Source: Bacillota bacterium (GTDB lineage: Bacteria; Bacillota_I; Bacilli_A; Erysipelotrichales; Erysipelotrichaceae). From it: DNA of 51,907 nt. Positions 25,376 through 33,865 of the stretch are shown in pieces (position 1 is the stretch's first letter; each line of letters opens with the position of its first letter). The notes beneath the pieces are model-generated. The model was not told the origin of the DNA. It was given only the letters and a program-made list of their open reading frames with translations, and did not search any database. The stretch spans positions 1-51,907 of the forward strand of contig JAEWFD010000015.1 in assembly GCA_023388995.1 (NCBI GenBank), given 5' to 3'. Both the position numbers and the translations under genes were made by a program.

Positions 25376-26779
25376 TTATATCTTGCGATAAGCTTCGTTA
25401 TGCAAGTTACCTGTTTGAATGAATTCCTGATACCAGTAAAACGAATCTTTGCGGTATCGTTTCAAATCCTTAAGATCAAAATCATCACGATTCACATAGA
25501 TAAAGCCATAGCGTTTTTTGATTCCCTCGTGGGTGCTGATCAGATCGATGGCACTCCATGGATAGTATCCGACGATCGGAACACCTTCGTCCATTGCTTG
25601 CAACAGCATTGCAATATGTTCCTGCAAATACTGGATGCGATACTGATCATGGACGCGGCCTTGCTCTGTCAACGTATCATATGCACCTAATCCATTTTCC
25701 GTAATCATAATCGGAAGATGATAGCGTGAATATACTTCATGAAGCGTGTTCGCAAAGCCGATTGGATCAATCTCCCAGCCGAATTCCGTTTGCTTTAATG
25801 AATCGTTGCCGACCGCTTTAAAATATCCCGGTATCGCCAATCCTTTTTGCTGGTCATTGGCCCCTGCCGCTCCGGCATGGTCACACGCTTGTGCTGTCAT
25901 CGTATTATAGTAATTCAAAGCAATGAAATCACAGCGCCCTTCCAGCATTATTTGGGTATCTTCGTCCGTAATTTCCGGCATTGCATTTAATTCTTTCAAT
26001 ATGCGAAGCACTTGATGATTGTAGGTACCGTACACCGCTGCATCCAAATAGAGCCAATTGCGAAATGCAGCAGCAAATTGTGCTGCCCGCTGATCTTCCG
26101 GCTTCTCGCTTTTCGGATATACCATTGCTATATTTGGTGCCGGACCAATGACCCCCGGACAATGCATATCATGAAAGAGCTTCATGACTTTCGCCTGAGC
26201 TACCAGCATGTGGTGATTTTCCTGATAAATTTCCTTCAATGTCTTAGCAGCACCATATAATAACGGACCTACTAAGGTAAGCATATTTTGCTCGTTGATG
26301 GTATGCCAATAATTTACCTTTGAGCCGAACTCCGCAAACAGGAATTTACAGTAGTTCGCAAAGTCATGAATCGTTTCCCGATTGCTCCAGCCACCGGCTC
26401 TGCTGATTTCATTCGGCAAATCAAAATGGAACACAGTCACTACCGGTTCAATGCCAGCTTCCAGCAAAGCATCAATCAAACGATGGTAAAATGCAACTCC
26501 GGCAGGATTGTGTGGTGCTTTCCCAGTTGGGAAAATACGCGTCCATGAGATCGAAAAGCGATAGCTGGTCATCCCTAGTTCCTGAAATAATGCCACATCT
26601 TCCGCAAAGCGATTATAATGGTCCGCTGCGACTTTATAGTCTGATGTACCTTCCGGTACAGTTTTGACATCCTGCACCGATAAACCTTTTCCATCCTGAT
26701 TGTATCCGCCCTCTACTTGATAAGCACTTGTGGAAGCGCCCCATAAAATAGATCGGTATAATAATTCCTCTTTATGCAT
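25376..26779 (-). CDS. GH1 6-phospho-beta-glucosidase
   Basis: A 467-residue glycoside hydrolase family 1 enzyme. Acid/base Glu lies in HTINEQNML, the nucleophile in ITENGLGAY, and the N-terminus is LWGASTSAYQVEGG. The phospho-sugar selectivity loop is present: a Ser (ISTHEG) followed by KKRYGFIYVNRD, where Lys and Tyr bind the 6-phosphate, so 6-phospho substrates are expected. It overlaps the ROK gene by 8 bases. The usual partner, a PTS transporter, is absent; a kinase in the same operon could supply phospho-beta-glucoside instead (inference). Confidence 0.92.
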   Translation of the reverse strand: MHKEELLYRSILWGASTSAYQVEGGYNQDGKGLSVQDVKTVPEGTSDYKVAADHYNRFAEDVALFQELGMTSYRFSISWTRIFPTGKAPHNPAGVAFYHRLIDALLEAGIEPVVTVFHFDLPNEISRAGGWSNRETIHDFANYCKFLFAEFGSKVNYWHTINEQNMLTLVGPLLYGAAKTLKEIYQENHHMLVAQAKVMKLFHDMHCPGVIGPAPNIAMVYPKSEKPEDQRAAQFAAAFRNWLYLDAAVYGTYNHQVLRILKELNAMPEITDEDTQIMLEGRCDFIALNYYNTMTAQACDHAGAAGANDQQKGLAIPGYFKAVGNDSLKQTEFGWEIDPIGFANTLHEVYSRYHLPIMITENGLGAYDTLTEQGRVHDQYRIQYLQEHIAMLLQAMDEGVPIVGYYPWSAIDLISTHEGIKKRYGFIYVNRDDFDLKDLKRYRKDSFYWYQEFIQTGNLHNEAYRKI

Positions 26780-27671
26780 GATTACCTCCTGTTATTGCAG
26801 CATATGCAGCACCCAACACTCCGCTTTTGTTGTGAAACTTGCAACTCCCAATTAGCGGCATATATTCCGCTGGAAGGGGTGCATAGGCTTTCGCAAGTCT
26901 CTCATATTCCTCCGTCATCCGGCGAATGATATTCTCATTCTGACTGATTCCGCCACCAATCAAGATGCATTCCGGTCCTGTTGTTAAAGCCAGATTAAAC
27001 AGCAGGGCTCCATTCATCTGAACAAATTCATCCACAACCGTTTTCGCCAGTTCTTCCTGATTATCCGCACGATACAATATTTCTTCAAAGTTATTTGTTT
27101 TATTTTCGGTCTGATTGTTGTATTTTCGGCAAGCACCTAAGACAACACCGCAATTTGCATGAATGCAATCCGTAAAGTCCGTTTGATGCATCACGATGGT
27201 TCCTGTACCAAATTCACCAGCTAAGCCATGAAATCCCTCATGCAATGCTCCGTTCACAAACATGCCGCCGCCCACTGCTGTTCCTAATGTAACACAAATG
27301 AAGTCTTGATAAGCGATTGCATTTCCTACCCATTTTTCTGCCAGACAAACGGCATTCGCATCATTCACCAGCGCAACTGGCAGTTGAAACTGGTGGCGCA
27401 GATCTTCGTAAAAAGTCTCCTTATTCAGAAAGGTAAGTGCTCCGCTGCTCAAAATTTTCCCTTTCCAAACAACGCCAGGCATACTGCAACCCACCCCTGC
27501 AAGTAAATATTGTATTTGGCATTCCCTAACAACAGCATGCATGACATGCAGCAATTCTTGATAAGTCGTTGGTGTAGAGAGTTTGTCATGCATCATAATT
27601 GTGCCATCCTCTTTAACAACACCAAACTTGATGAATGTTCCTCCTAGATCAAATCCAAGATAGTATTTCAT
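26772..27671 (-). CDS. ROK family sugar kinase
   Basis: A 299-residue ROK kinase: phosphate-binding loop GFDLGGTFIKFGVV at the N-terminus, VNDANAVCLAE, TLGTAVGGG, and a C-terminal ILIGGGIS. The zinc motif of typical ROK proteins (CxCGxxGCxE) is degenerate here: CIHANCGVVLGACRK. Its 8-base overlap with a 6-phospho-beta-glucosidase suggests a beta-glucoside kinase (BglK-like) that makes 6-phospho-beta-glucosides in the cytoplasm; plain glucokinase is the alternative. A palindrome lies 39 bases upstream of its start. Confidence 0.88.
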   Translation of the reverse strand: MKYYLGFDLGGTFIKFGVVKEDGTIMMHDKLSTPTTYQELLHVMHAVVRECQIQYLLAGVGCSMPGVVWKGKILSSGALTFLNKETFYEDLRHQFQLPVALVNDANAVCLAEKWVGNAIAYQDFICVTLGTAVGGGMFVNGALHEGFHGLAGEFGTGTIVMHQTDFTDCIHANCGVVLGACRKYNNQTENKTNNFEEILYRADNQEELAKTVVDEFVQMNGALLFNLALTTGPECILIGGGISQNENIIRRMTEEYERLAKAYAPLPAEYMPLIGSCKFHNKSGVLGAAYAAITGGNHA

Positions 27672-27709
27672 GAATACTCCTTTCCCCTATATGGCTTTTT
27701 GTTTTGCTC

Positions 27710-27735
27710 ATTATGGCATCTCAGATCGCCATAAT
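27710..27735 (-). repeat. Imperfect palindrome upstream of the ROK/GH1 operon
   Basis: ATTATGGC and GCCATAAT (8-base perfect arms) flank a 10-base centre that is itself near-symmetrical (ATCTCAGATC). It is in the leader of the ROK gene, before its ribosome site (AAAGGAG). Candidate operator or mRNA hairpin. Confidence 0.5.
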
Positions 27736-27834
27736 TCTCATGAACAGTAGACATATCACAATCATAACAAGCATAGTGCATAGACGCAATAGCAAGAATG
27801 CGTTAAAATTATTCGGATTTTTTAACTCAGAAAG

Positions 27835-27863
27835 AAAAAACTCCCAAATAAATGAGAGTTTCT
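27835..27863 (-). terminator. Terminator of the rplM-rpsI operon
   Basis: Minus-strand AAACTCTC and GGGAGTTT (one G-T pair) around ATTTATTT, followed by T6; 24 bases after the rpsI stop. Confidence 0.88.
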
Positions 27864-27886
27864 TGCATGCTTGATAATCGAATTGA

Positions 27887-28288
27887 TTAACGTTTGCTGA
27901 ATTGCGGTGCACGACGTGCTGCTTTCAAACCGTATTTCTTACGTTCTTTCGTACGAGAATCACGAGTTAAGAATCCAGCTGCCTTCAATTTTGGACGGTA
28001 ATCATCACTAGCTTCCAATAAAGCTCTTGCGATACCATGTCTCATTGCTCCGGCTTGTCCAGTATAACCGCCGCCATATACATTGATCTTTACATCAAAT
28101 TGTTGTAATACATCAAGTAATACAAGTGGTGATTTTACGACCATGCGCAATGTTTCAAGAGGAAGATATGCTTCCAATGTCTTTCCGTTCACTTCGAAAT
28201 TTCCAGTACCAGGTGTTAAGATAACACGTGCAACTGAAGATTTACGACGCCCTGTACCTAAGTACATAACTTGATTTTTGTTTGCCAT
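27887..28288 (-). CDS. rpsI: 30S ribosomal protein S9
   Basis: A 133-residue ribosomal protein. YLGTGRRKSSVARV near the start, GGGYTGQAGAMRHGIARALLE in the middle and the C-terminal APQFSKR are diagnostic; the Lys-Arg tail contacts P-site tRNA. It is 15 bases after rplM, the standard pair. Confidence 0.99.
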   Translation of the reverse strand: MANKNQVMYLGTGRRKSSVARVILTPGTGNFEVNGKTLEAYLPLETLRMVVKSPLVLLDVLQQFDVKINVYGGGYTGQAGAMRHGIARALLEASDDYRPKLKAAGFLTRDSRTKERKKYGLKAARRAPQFSKR

Positions 28289-28303
28289 TGTAATTTCCTC
28301 CTT

Positions 28304-28741
28304 CTATCCCTTGATTGTCATTGCAACAGGCTGTTGAGCCGCATGTGGATGGGAATCCCCTTTGTAGACAAACAAGTGCTTGCGTTGTACATTTCCAAGT
28401 CTAGTGTGTGGAAGCATCCCTTGAATCGCATGCTCTACCCATTCCACTGTATATTGGTCTTTCATAACACGTGCACTTCTTGTACGCAATCCACCTGGAT
28501 ATTGAGAGTGGTTGTAGTACATTTTTCCGTCTAATTTTTTACCAGTCAAAACAATCTTATCTGCATTGATTACGATGACGAAATCACCGCAGTCCACGTT
28601 TGGAGTATAAGATGGTTTGTGTTTTCCTCTAAGAACAGCTGCTACTTCTGTAGCTAAACGTCCTAAAGTCAGTCCGTTTCCGTCAACCACATGCCATTGG
28701 CGTGTGACATCAGCAGGTTTTGTAAATGTTGTTTGGCGCAT
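28304..28741 (-). CDS. rplM: 50S ribosomal protein L13
   Basis: A 145-residue ribosomal protein: QWHVVDGNGLTLGRLAT at the start, the DKIVLTGKKL and MLPHTRLGN segments and a basic C-terminus, all standard for L13. It binds 23S rRNA early in 50S assembly. AGGAGG precedes it, and a structured leader lies upstream. Confidence 0.99.
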   Translation of the reverse strand: MRQTTFTKPADVTRQWHVVDGNGLTLGRLATEVAAVLRGKHKPSYTPNVDCGDFVIVINADKIVLTGKKLDGKMYYNHSQYPGGLRTRSARVMKDQYTVEWVEHAIQGMLPHTRLGNVQRKHLFVYKGDSHPHAAQQPVAMTIKG

Positions 28742-28798
28742 ATTAAGTAATCCTCCTAACCAAAGTAGTTTCCGGGGCTACGTTGGCATAAGTTGCCG
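28742..28798 (-). ncRNA. L13 leader-like structured 5' UTR
   Basis: The mRNA leader from the promoter at 28805-28833 is about 55 bases. It folds as CCAACGTAG/CTACTTTGG (one mismatch, loop CCCCGGAAA) directly before AGGAGG, preceded by a smaller GGC/GCC hairpin (28785-28797). Bacillota rplM leaders of this kind are autoregulated by ribosomal protein L13; the exact match to the known family is not tested. Confidence 0.6.
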
Positions 28799-28804
28799 TC
28801 TTAT

Positions 28805-28833
28805 ATTGTATAATTTTAAGTGCTTAAAGTCAA
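28805..28833 (-). promoter_or_regulatory. Promoter of rplM-rpsI
   Basis: Minus-strand TTGACT (28828-28833), 17 bases, TACAAT (28805-28810). Confidence 0.85.
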
Positions 28834-28999
28834 GAATAACAGTGCTAGTTTCAAACATTTTTTCGCATTCCAATTCGTTTGCTGATAAAAATCAGGATCC
28901 CATACTATCACCGCACTATCACTATATTTTGTCCACATCTATTCTTTATTATTTGCATGCAAAGCAGAAGTGACTTTCATGGACATATATCTGTTTTGT

Positions 29000-29028
29000 T
29001 TGAATCGTTCCGCTTTTTCGGATATAAT
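29000..29028 (+). promoter_or_regulatory. Promoter of the small membrane protein gene
   Basis: TTGAAT (29000-29005), 17 bases, TATAAT (29023-29028), about 55 bases before the start codon. Confidence 0.75.
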
Positions 29029-29082
29029 ACATCTAAAGGGTATCGTTTCATTATGGTCAACTGAAATCAAAGGAGATACAGC

Positions 29083-29292
29083 ATGGAAAAACTATTCGGT
29101 ATTATCACTTTAGTTCTATTTTTTTCATTTTTTCTTTTTATAATCGTTAGTACCATCAGATATTTTAGAATTATGTATCAAAAAACCGCTGACATCGGTA
29201 ACCGCGCTGTCCGCATCTTCCTTGCTTTGATTTTTGCGGCATTCTATGGTTTTGTGGCACTGCATGGTGCAGTTATGGAAGATCCAAAGTAG
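29083..29292 (+). CDS. Small two-helix membrane protein
   Basis: A 69-residue protein, MEKLFGIITLVLFFSFFLFI then a hydrophilic link (RIMYQKTADIGNR) and a second hydrophobic segment (FLALIFAAFYGFVAL). RBS AAAGGAG is 8 bases upstream, with a clear promoter and terminator, so it is a real gene. I know no family. It is inserted between truA-PHP and rplM, a place normally without genes. Confidence 0.75.
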   Translation: MEKLFGIITLVLFFSFFLFIIVSTIRYFRIMYQKTADIGNRAVRIFLALIFAAFYGFVALHGAVMEDPK

Positions 29293-29308
29293 GGCTTCAC
29301 ATTTTCCG

Positions 29309-29342
29309 AAAAAAGGAACAGTTCAGCGCTGTTCCCTTTTTA
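29309..29342. terminator. Bidirectional terminator between small membrane protein and VOC genes
   Basis: GGAACAG (29315-29321), loop TTCAGCG, CTGTTCC (29329-29335), with A6 before and CTTTTT after, so both directions have T-runs. Confidence 0.88.
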
Positions 29343-29345
29343 TCT

Positions 29346-29753
29346 CTATTCCTGCATAGCTGTAAACATCCAGTTAATACCGTATTGATCGCGAAGTGAA
29401 CCATGCAAGATTGCAAAGAATGATGGTGTCAAATCCATATAGATCGTGCCATTCTCTTTCAAGATATGCCAAGCTCGTTTCACTAATTCAATATCTTTGG
29501 TGGTGATCGTCACATACATCTGATCACCCGCTACCAGCTTGTTGCCGCTATCTGCGCACATCAGCTCAGTATCACCGATTTGCAAGCGTGCATGCAATAC
29601 CAAATTCAAATCTGTCTCCGCAATCGGATAGGCAGGATTTTGCGGCATATCACTATACTTGCGTACTTCTGTTACTGTCGCTTCAAAAGCATTGACATAC
29701 GTTTCAATTGCTTGTTCGCAATTGCGATTAAATAATAAATAATGACCAACCAT
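29346..29753 (-). CDS. VOC/PhnB-like protein
   Basis: A 135-residue vicinal-oxygen-chelate fold protein of the PhnB/3-demethylubiquinone-methyltransferase-like group: CEQAIETYVNAFEA, LQIGDTELMCADSG, MYVTITT, and a final SLRDQYGINWMFTA, the family's ending. These are common stress or resistance-related proteins of unknown substrate. It stands alone between terminator and PHP gene. Confidence 0.85.
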   Translation of the reverse strand: MVGHYLLFNRNCEQAIETYVNAFEATVTEVRKYSDMPQNPAYPIAETDLNLVLHARLQIGDTELMCADSGNKLVAGDQMYVTITTKDIELVKRAWHILKENGTIYMDLTPSFFAILHGSLRDQYGINWMFTAMQE

Positions 29754-29845
29754 ATCGTTCCTCCTAACCTACCGGCATATTGCTAGTATGTTCTGTTTTT
29801 CCCATCATAGCACACTATTTTTGGAAACAACAGCAAGCAACCCAT

Positions 29846-30625
29846 CTATTTACTCCACTCTAATTTATCGATGCGATTCGTAATCCCTAACTCTTGCAGC
29901 GTCTTTTCCGCTTGCTGGTAAGTTGCCTGGTCAAGAAGATCCAGTGGATTATGCGCATCAACCCCAATGATTACAGCATTTCCAACTTCAGCTGCAGCTT
30001 GCCAGAATTCGTAGCGCGGATAGTGCGGTATTTCATGCCGATACATCCGCAAGCCACCCAAGTTATATTCCAAAATTACACCAAGCTCTTTTGCTTTCAA
30101 GCAAATGTCATAGCTTGCCTGTTTGGCTGCTTCATCAAATACCGGATAGGATCGAAAGCACAAATCCGGATGCGCAAAGATCCGAAAATAGCCCGTCTCC
30201 ATACCGGCAATTGCATCTGTTACATAATGACGCAGGATTTCTTCGTCCCGGACGCAAGTTCCATAATACCAATCGGAAGATTCCTGCAAATGAAAGTGAT
30301 TGCCAAAAATCAGATAATCCAAATCAGGATGCTCTTTAAAAAAACGCAATGTTTTCCATTCATTCGGAAAATACTCACATTCCAGTCCTAGTTTAATCGA
30401 AATTTGATCCTGATACTTCTCTTTCAAACGCTTTAACTCATTCACATATGGCTCAAATTCCCGCATTTCCATTCGCATCTGATATCGTTTGCGAATCGGC
30501 CATGGGCAATGATCACTCATTCCAATTTCTTCCAAACCTGCTTGAATGGCTGCTTTTATATAGTCTTCTTCACTGCCGCTGGCATGGTTGCAGCGATAGG
30601 TATGCGTATGATAATTTGCTTTCAC
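29846..30625 (-). CDS. PHP-domain histidinol-phosphatase-like phosphoesterase
   Basis: A 259-residue PHP metallo-phosphoesterase: YHTHTYRCNHASG at the N-terminus, MSDHCPW, GLECEYFP, IFAHPDLC and VIGVDAHNP supply metal ligands in the usual order. This is the HisJ/HisK type (histidinol phosphatase), but no histidine genes are nearby, so it could act on another phosphate. The start is GTG, overlapping truA by 4 bases (GTGA), with CACCTC (GAGGTG) just before; translational coupling to truA is likely. Confidence 0.85.
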   Translation of the reverse strand: MKANYHTHTYRCNHASGSEEDYIKAAIQAGLEEIGMSDHCPWPIRKRYQMRMEMREFEPYVNELKRLKEKYQDQISIKLGLECEYFPNEWKTLRFFKEHPDLDYLIFGNHFHLQESSDWYYGTCVRDEEILRHYVTDAIAGMETGYFRIFAHPDLCFRSYPVFDEAAKQASYDICLKAKELGVILEYNLGGLRMYRHEIPHYPRYEFWQAAAEVGNAVIIGVDAHNPLDLLDQATYQQAEKTLQELGITNRIDKLEWSK

Positions 30626-31356
30626 GAATAAAACACCTCTTTCAAATATAACCCTTGCGCCGGTGCGTTATGCCGGCAGCTCTCCTTGTTGGGATGTTCC
30701 AGCCACAGCTGCAAGGTTTCTTTTTCCAACCGTCCTCTTCCTACTTCCAATAAACTTCCTACCAGCATGCGAACCATATACCGCAGAAATCCGGTTCCTG
30801 TAAACCGCAAGACATATTCATGACCTTCTTGCATCAACTCAATCTGTTCAATCGTTCGTATCTGATAAGGACGTTCCTCGATGCCATTTGTATTAAAAGA
30901 ACCAAAATCATGAGTTCCAAGAAAAACGGTGCAAGCATCCTTGATACGTTCGATATCAACCGGATAACGCAGCTGCGTGCAATAGTTTGCGCGATGCACC
31001 TCATATTCACCGCAGGAAAACCGATATTCATACGTTTTTTTGATACAGGAATGGCGGGCATGAAATTCTTCATCAACCGTCTCAGCATATAGCAGCCAAA
31101 TATCGGAGGGCAATAAACCATTGATGGCTTGCTTCCACTTCTCATTTGTAATTGTCAGCTCTGTATCAAAATGAAACACCTGTCCCAATGCATGCACACC
31201 GGCGTCTGTACGCCCCGATGCATGGATCACAACTGGTTTTTTGTGAATAACCGCCAATGCCTTTTCGATCTCATTTTGAATGCTGTGCAGTCCTGCCTGC
31301 GCCTGCCAGCCGACATAGCTGCTGCCATCATAGCTGACCGTACATTTGATTCTCAT
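30622..31356 (-). CDS. truA: tRNA pseudouridine synthase A
   Basis: A 245-residue TruA that makes pseudouridine at positions 38-40 of the anticodon arm. Catalytic Asp is in ASGRTDAGVHALGQ; YDGSSYVGWQ and the C-terminal FLRYMVRMLVGSLLEVGRG match. I take the ATG at 31356, overlapping ecfT by 4 bases (ATGA); the longer frame would start inside ecfT. Standard gene order after ecfT. Confidence 0.97.
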   Translation of the reverse strand: MRIKCTVSYDGSSYVGWQAQAGLHSIQNEIEKALAVIHKKPVVIHASGRTDAGVHALGQVFHFDTELTITNEKWKQAINGLLPSDIWLLYAETVDEEFHARHSCIKKTYEYRFSCGEYEVHRANYCTQLRYPVDIERIKDACTVFLGTHDFGSFNTNGIEERPYQIRTIEQIELMQEGHEYVLRFTGTGFLRYMVRMLVGSLLEVGRGRLEKETLQLWLEHPNKESCRHNAPAQGLYLKEVFYS

Positions 31357-32150
31357 AGAACTACCAAAACACCGATTCCAATGGTAAGTATCGCGGCGCA
31401 AATCATTAATATGCTGTCACGAGCTGCCCACCGCAACACTTTATACCGTGTCCGTTTCGCTCCGGGTGCATAGCCTCTTGACTCCATTGCATTCGCTAAA
31501 TCTTCCGCACGTTGAAAAGCACTTACAAACAAAGGTACAATCAGCGAAAGAATAGCCATGATTTTTTCTTTGATCGTCCCTTCCTGCAAATCAACACCGC
31601 GGCTGGCTTGCGCCTTCATAATACGCTGTGTTTCTTCAATTAAGGTAGGAATAAAACGCAACGCAATAGAAATCATCATAGCAATTTCATGAGCAGGAAC
31701 CTTAAAACGACGCAGCGGTTCCAGCAGCAGTTCTATTCCCAATGTCAGATCAAGTGGTTTTGTGGTAGCAGTCAGCAGCGTAGTAATCATAATCATAAGA
31801 ACCAAACGAATGGTGATATACAACGTTTGGAAGATAGCTTCACTGTAAATCTTAAACCCGTTGATATCGACTAGCACATATCCCGTCTTTAATACGAGAA
31901 TATTAATCACCAGCAAAAAGACCAGCATCAACATCATTGGCTTCATTGCCCGGATAATGAAATTAAGTTTTAATTTAGATAACAATACCGCAAGCATGAT
32001 CACAATACCTAAAATAGCATATCCCTCAAATCCTGCCGGCAGAAAAATTGCAATCAACAAAATAAACATAGCTAAGATTTTGGCACGAGGGTCCATTTTA
32101 TGCATCACGGAATCCAGGGGGATATATCTGCCCAATGCAATCTGATTCAT
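31353..32150 (-). CDS. ecfT: Energy-coupling factor transporter transmembrane subunit EcfT
   Basis: A 265-residue EcfT: LGRYIPLDSVMHKMDPRAKIL at the start, five to six helices, and the coupling-helix motifs ARG-like SRGVDLQ and ESRGYAPGAKRT that contact the ATPases. It couples ATP hydrolysis to several vitamin-binding S components, which are encoded elsewhere. Overlaps ecfA2 by 4 bases. Confidence 0.96.
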   Translation of the reverse strand: MNQIALGRYIPLDSVMHKMDPRAKILAMFILLIAIFLPAGFEGYAILGIVIMLAVLLSKLKLNFIIRAMKPMMLMLVFLLVINILVLKTGYVLVDINGFKIYSEAIFQTLYITIRLVLMIMITTLLTATTKPLDLTLGIELLLEPLRRFKVPAHEIAMMISIALRFIPTLIEETQRIMKAQASRGVDLQEGTIKEKIMAILSLIVPLFVSAFQRAEDLANAMESRGYAPGAKRTRYKVLRWAARDSILMICAAILTIGIGVLVVL

Positions 32151-33001
32151 CGTTTCGCCACCTTTCGCACCACTTCAGCAGCAAGTTCTTCAATGGTATG
32201 GCAATCTTGTTCCAAAAGTCCTTGTGCTTTTAGTTCCTGCTTTGCCCGGATCAACTGCGGCGGTGCAATCTGCAGCTGCCCCAGCAATCCTTCCTGCTGG
32301 AAAAAAGACTCTACATTTCCTTGATGGATCACTGCCCCATCTTTCATCACGACCACTTCATCGCAATAATTTAAAACATGTTCCATGTCATGCGTCACAA
32401 TAAAGACAGATTTCCCTTGCTCTTTTTGAATACGCACAAAAAGCTCCATCATCTGCCGCGCGCCTTGCGGATCTAATCCTGCCGTAGGCTCATCCAGCAC
32501 CAGCACTTCGGGATCCATCGCCAGAATACCTGCAATCGCAACACGTCTTTTTTGTCCACCTGACAAATCAAACGGCGAACGTTCTAAATAGCTTTCATCC
32601 ATACCTACTTGCTTTAAAGCAGCAATTGCTTTTTTCTGTGCTTCTTCGGCCGGCACTCCAAAGTTTTTTGGTCCGAAACATAAATCTTTGGCAATTGTTT
32701 CTTCAAATAGCTGATATTCAGGAAACTGAAAGACCAGCCCTACGCGTTTGCGCAATGCTTTCAATTGTTTTGGTTTTTCATTTGATGTAATGACACGATC
32801 CAATACCTCTACACTGCCTTTTGTCGGCAGCAGCAGGGCATTTAAATGCTGAATCAAAGTGGACTTGCCACTTCCGGTATTCCCAACAATGGCGACCATT
32901 TTCCCAAGCGGCAAAGAAACCGAAATATCTTTTAGTGCCACATACGAAAAAGCCGTATTGGGACTATATTCATGTGTTACATGCGTGAACGCAATTGGCA
33001 T
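32147..33001 (-). CDS. ecfA2: Energy-coupling factor ATPase EcfA2
   Basis: A 284-residue ATPase: Walker A GNTGSGKST, Q-loop FQFPEYQLFEET (the EYQLF of EcfA2), signature LSGGQKRR, Walker B LVLDEPT, H-loop VTHDMEHV. The start at 33001 overlaps ecfA1 by 25 bases and lacks a strong ribosome site, consistent with coupling. Partner of EcfA1 and EcfT. Confidence 0.96.
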   Translation of the reverse strand: MPIAFTHVTHEYSPNTAFSYVALKDISVSLPLGKMVAIVGNTGSGKSTLIQHLNALLLPTKGSVEVLDRVITSNEKPKQLKALRKRVGLVFQFPEYQLFEETIAKDLCFGPKNFGVPAEEAQKKAIAALKQVGMDESYLERSPFDLSGGQKRRVAIAGILAMDPEVLVLDEPTAGLDPQGARQMMELFVRIQKEQGKSVFIVTHDMEHVLNYCDEVVVMKDGAVIHQGNVESFFQQEGLLGQLQIAPPQLIRAKQELKAQGLLEQDCHTIEELAAEVVRKVAKR

Positions 33002-33807
33002 AATTCGTTCACCAGCCCTTCTATCGTAATATGCATATTGAGAGCAAGTCCTTGCTCTTGTAATTGCTTTGACAACTTCATTGCAAATGGTATATCTAGC
33101 TGCAAGCGAATCAATTCTGCTTCATTTTGCAAAACATCTTCCGGCTTGCCATACATACAGACATGACCATCATCCATAACAATGACCCGGTCACTTTTGG
33201 TTACTTCTTCCATATCATGAGTAATCGATACAATCGTCATATTTTGCTTCTCATGGATTTCATGCACCAAGGCATTGATTTCTTCTTTGCCCATAGGATC
33301 AAGCATACTAGTTGCTTCATCCAAAATAATGATTTCAGGAGCCATTGCCAGCACCCCCGCAATCGCTACCCGCTGTTTCTGACCTCCCGACAATCTCGTA
33401 GGCTCACTATCCAGAAATTTCTCCATATGCACCTTAGAAGCAAATATCTGGATAATGTCATCCATTTCTTCCTGCTTTACACAATGGTTTTCCAGTCCAA
33501 ACGCAATATCATCGCGCACCGAAGATCCAATAAACTGATTATCCGGATTTTGGAATACAATGCCGATTTTATTGCGAATTTCATAAATATGCGCTTCATC
33601 GACTTGCAAGCCATCGACAAGAATTTCTCCTTGATCCGCCTTTAATAAACCAATCACCAATTTGGCCAGCGTTGACTTGCCGCTTCCATTGTGACCGATA
33701 ATTGTCGTATACATTCCCTTTTCTACAGTCAAAGACACCGACTTCAGAGCCGGTGTTTGTTCATCATAGGAGAATGAAACATTCTTAAATACAATCATAT
33801 TTTCCAT
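32977..33807 (-). CDS. ecfA1: Energy-coupling factor ATPase EcfA1
   Basis: A 276-residue ATPase: Walker A GHNGSGKST, Q-loop FQNPDNQFIGSSV (the DNQFIG of EcfA1), signature LSGGQKQR, Walker B IILDEAT, H-loop ITHDMEEV. Usual partner of EcfA2. Preceded by its own promoter; AGGTGG is the ribosome site. Confidence 0.96.
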   Translation of the reverse strand: MENMIVFKNVSFSYDEQTPALKSVSLTVEKGMYTTIIGHNGSGKSTLAKLVIGLLKADQGEILVDGLQVDEAHIYEIRNKIGIVFQNPDNQFIGSSVRDDIAFGLENHCVKQEEMDDIIQIFASKVHMEKFLDSEPTRLSGGQKQRVAIAGVLAMAPEIIILDEATSMLDPMGKEEINALVHEIHEKQNMTIVSITHDMEEVTKSDRVIVMDDGHVCMYGKPEDVLQNEAELIRLQLDIPFAMKLSKQLQEQGLALNMHITIEGLVNELCQLRSRM

Positions 33808-33828
33808 ACGACCACCTCAAACTCCCAT

Positions 33829-33857
33829 ATTATACACTGTTTCAGGCGACTTCACAA
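33829..33857 (-). promoter_or_regulatory. Promoter of the ecfA1-ecfA2-ecfT-truA-PHP operon
   Basis: Minus-strand TTGTGA (33852-33857), 17 bases, TATAAT (33829-33834). Overlaps the region just after the AI-2E gene. Confidence 0.7.
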
Positions 33858-33865
33858 CAATTGTA

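Noticed and set aside
27721..27912. 63-codon minus-strand frame spanning the rpsI stop
   Set aside because: Overlaps the rpsI terminator and the ROK leader; no ribosome site.
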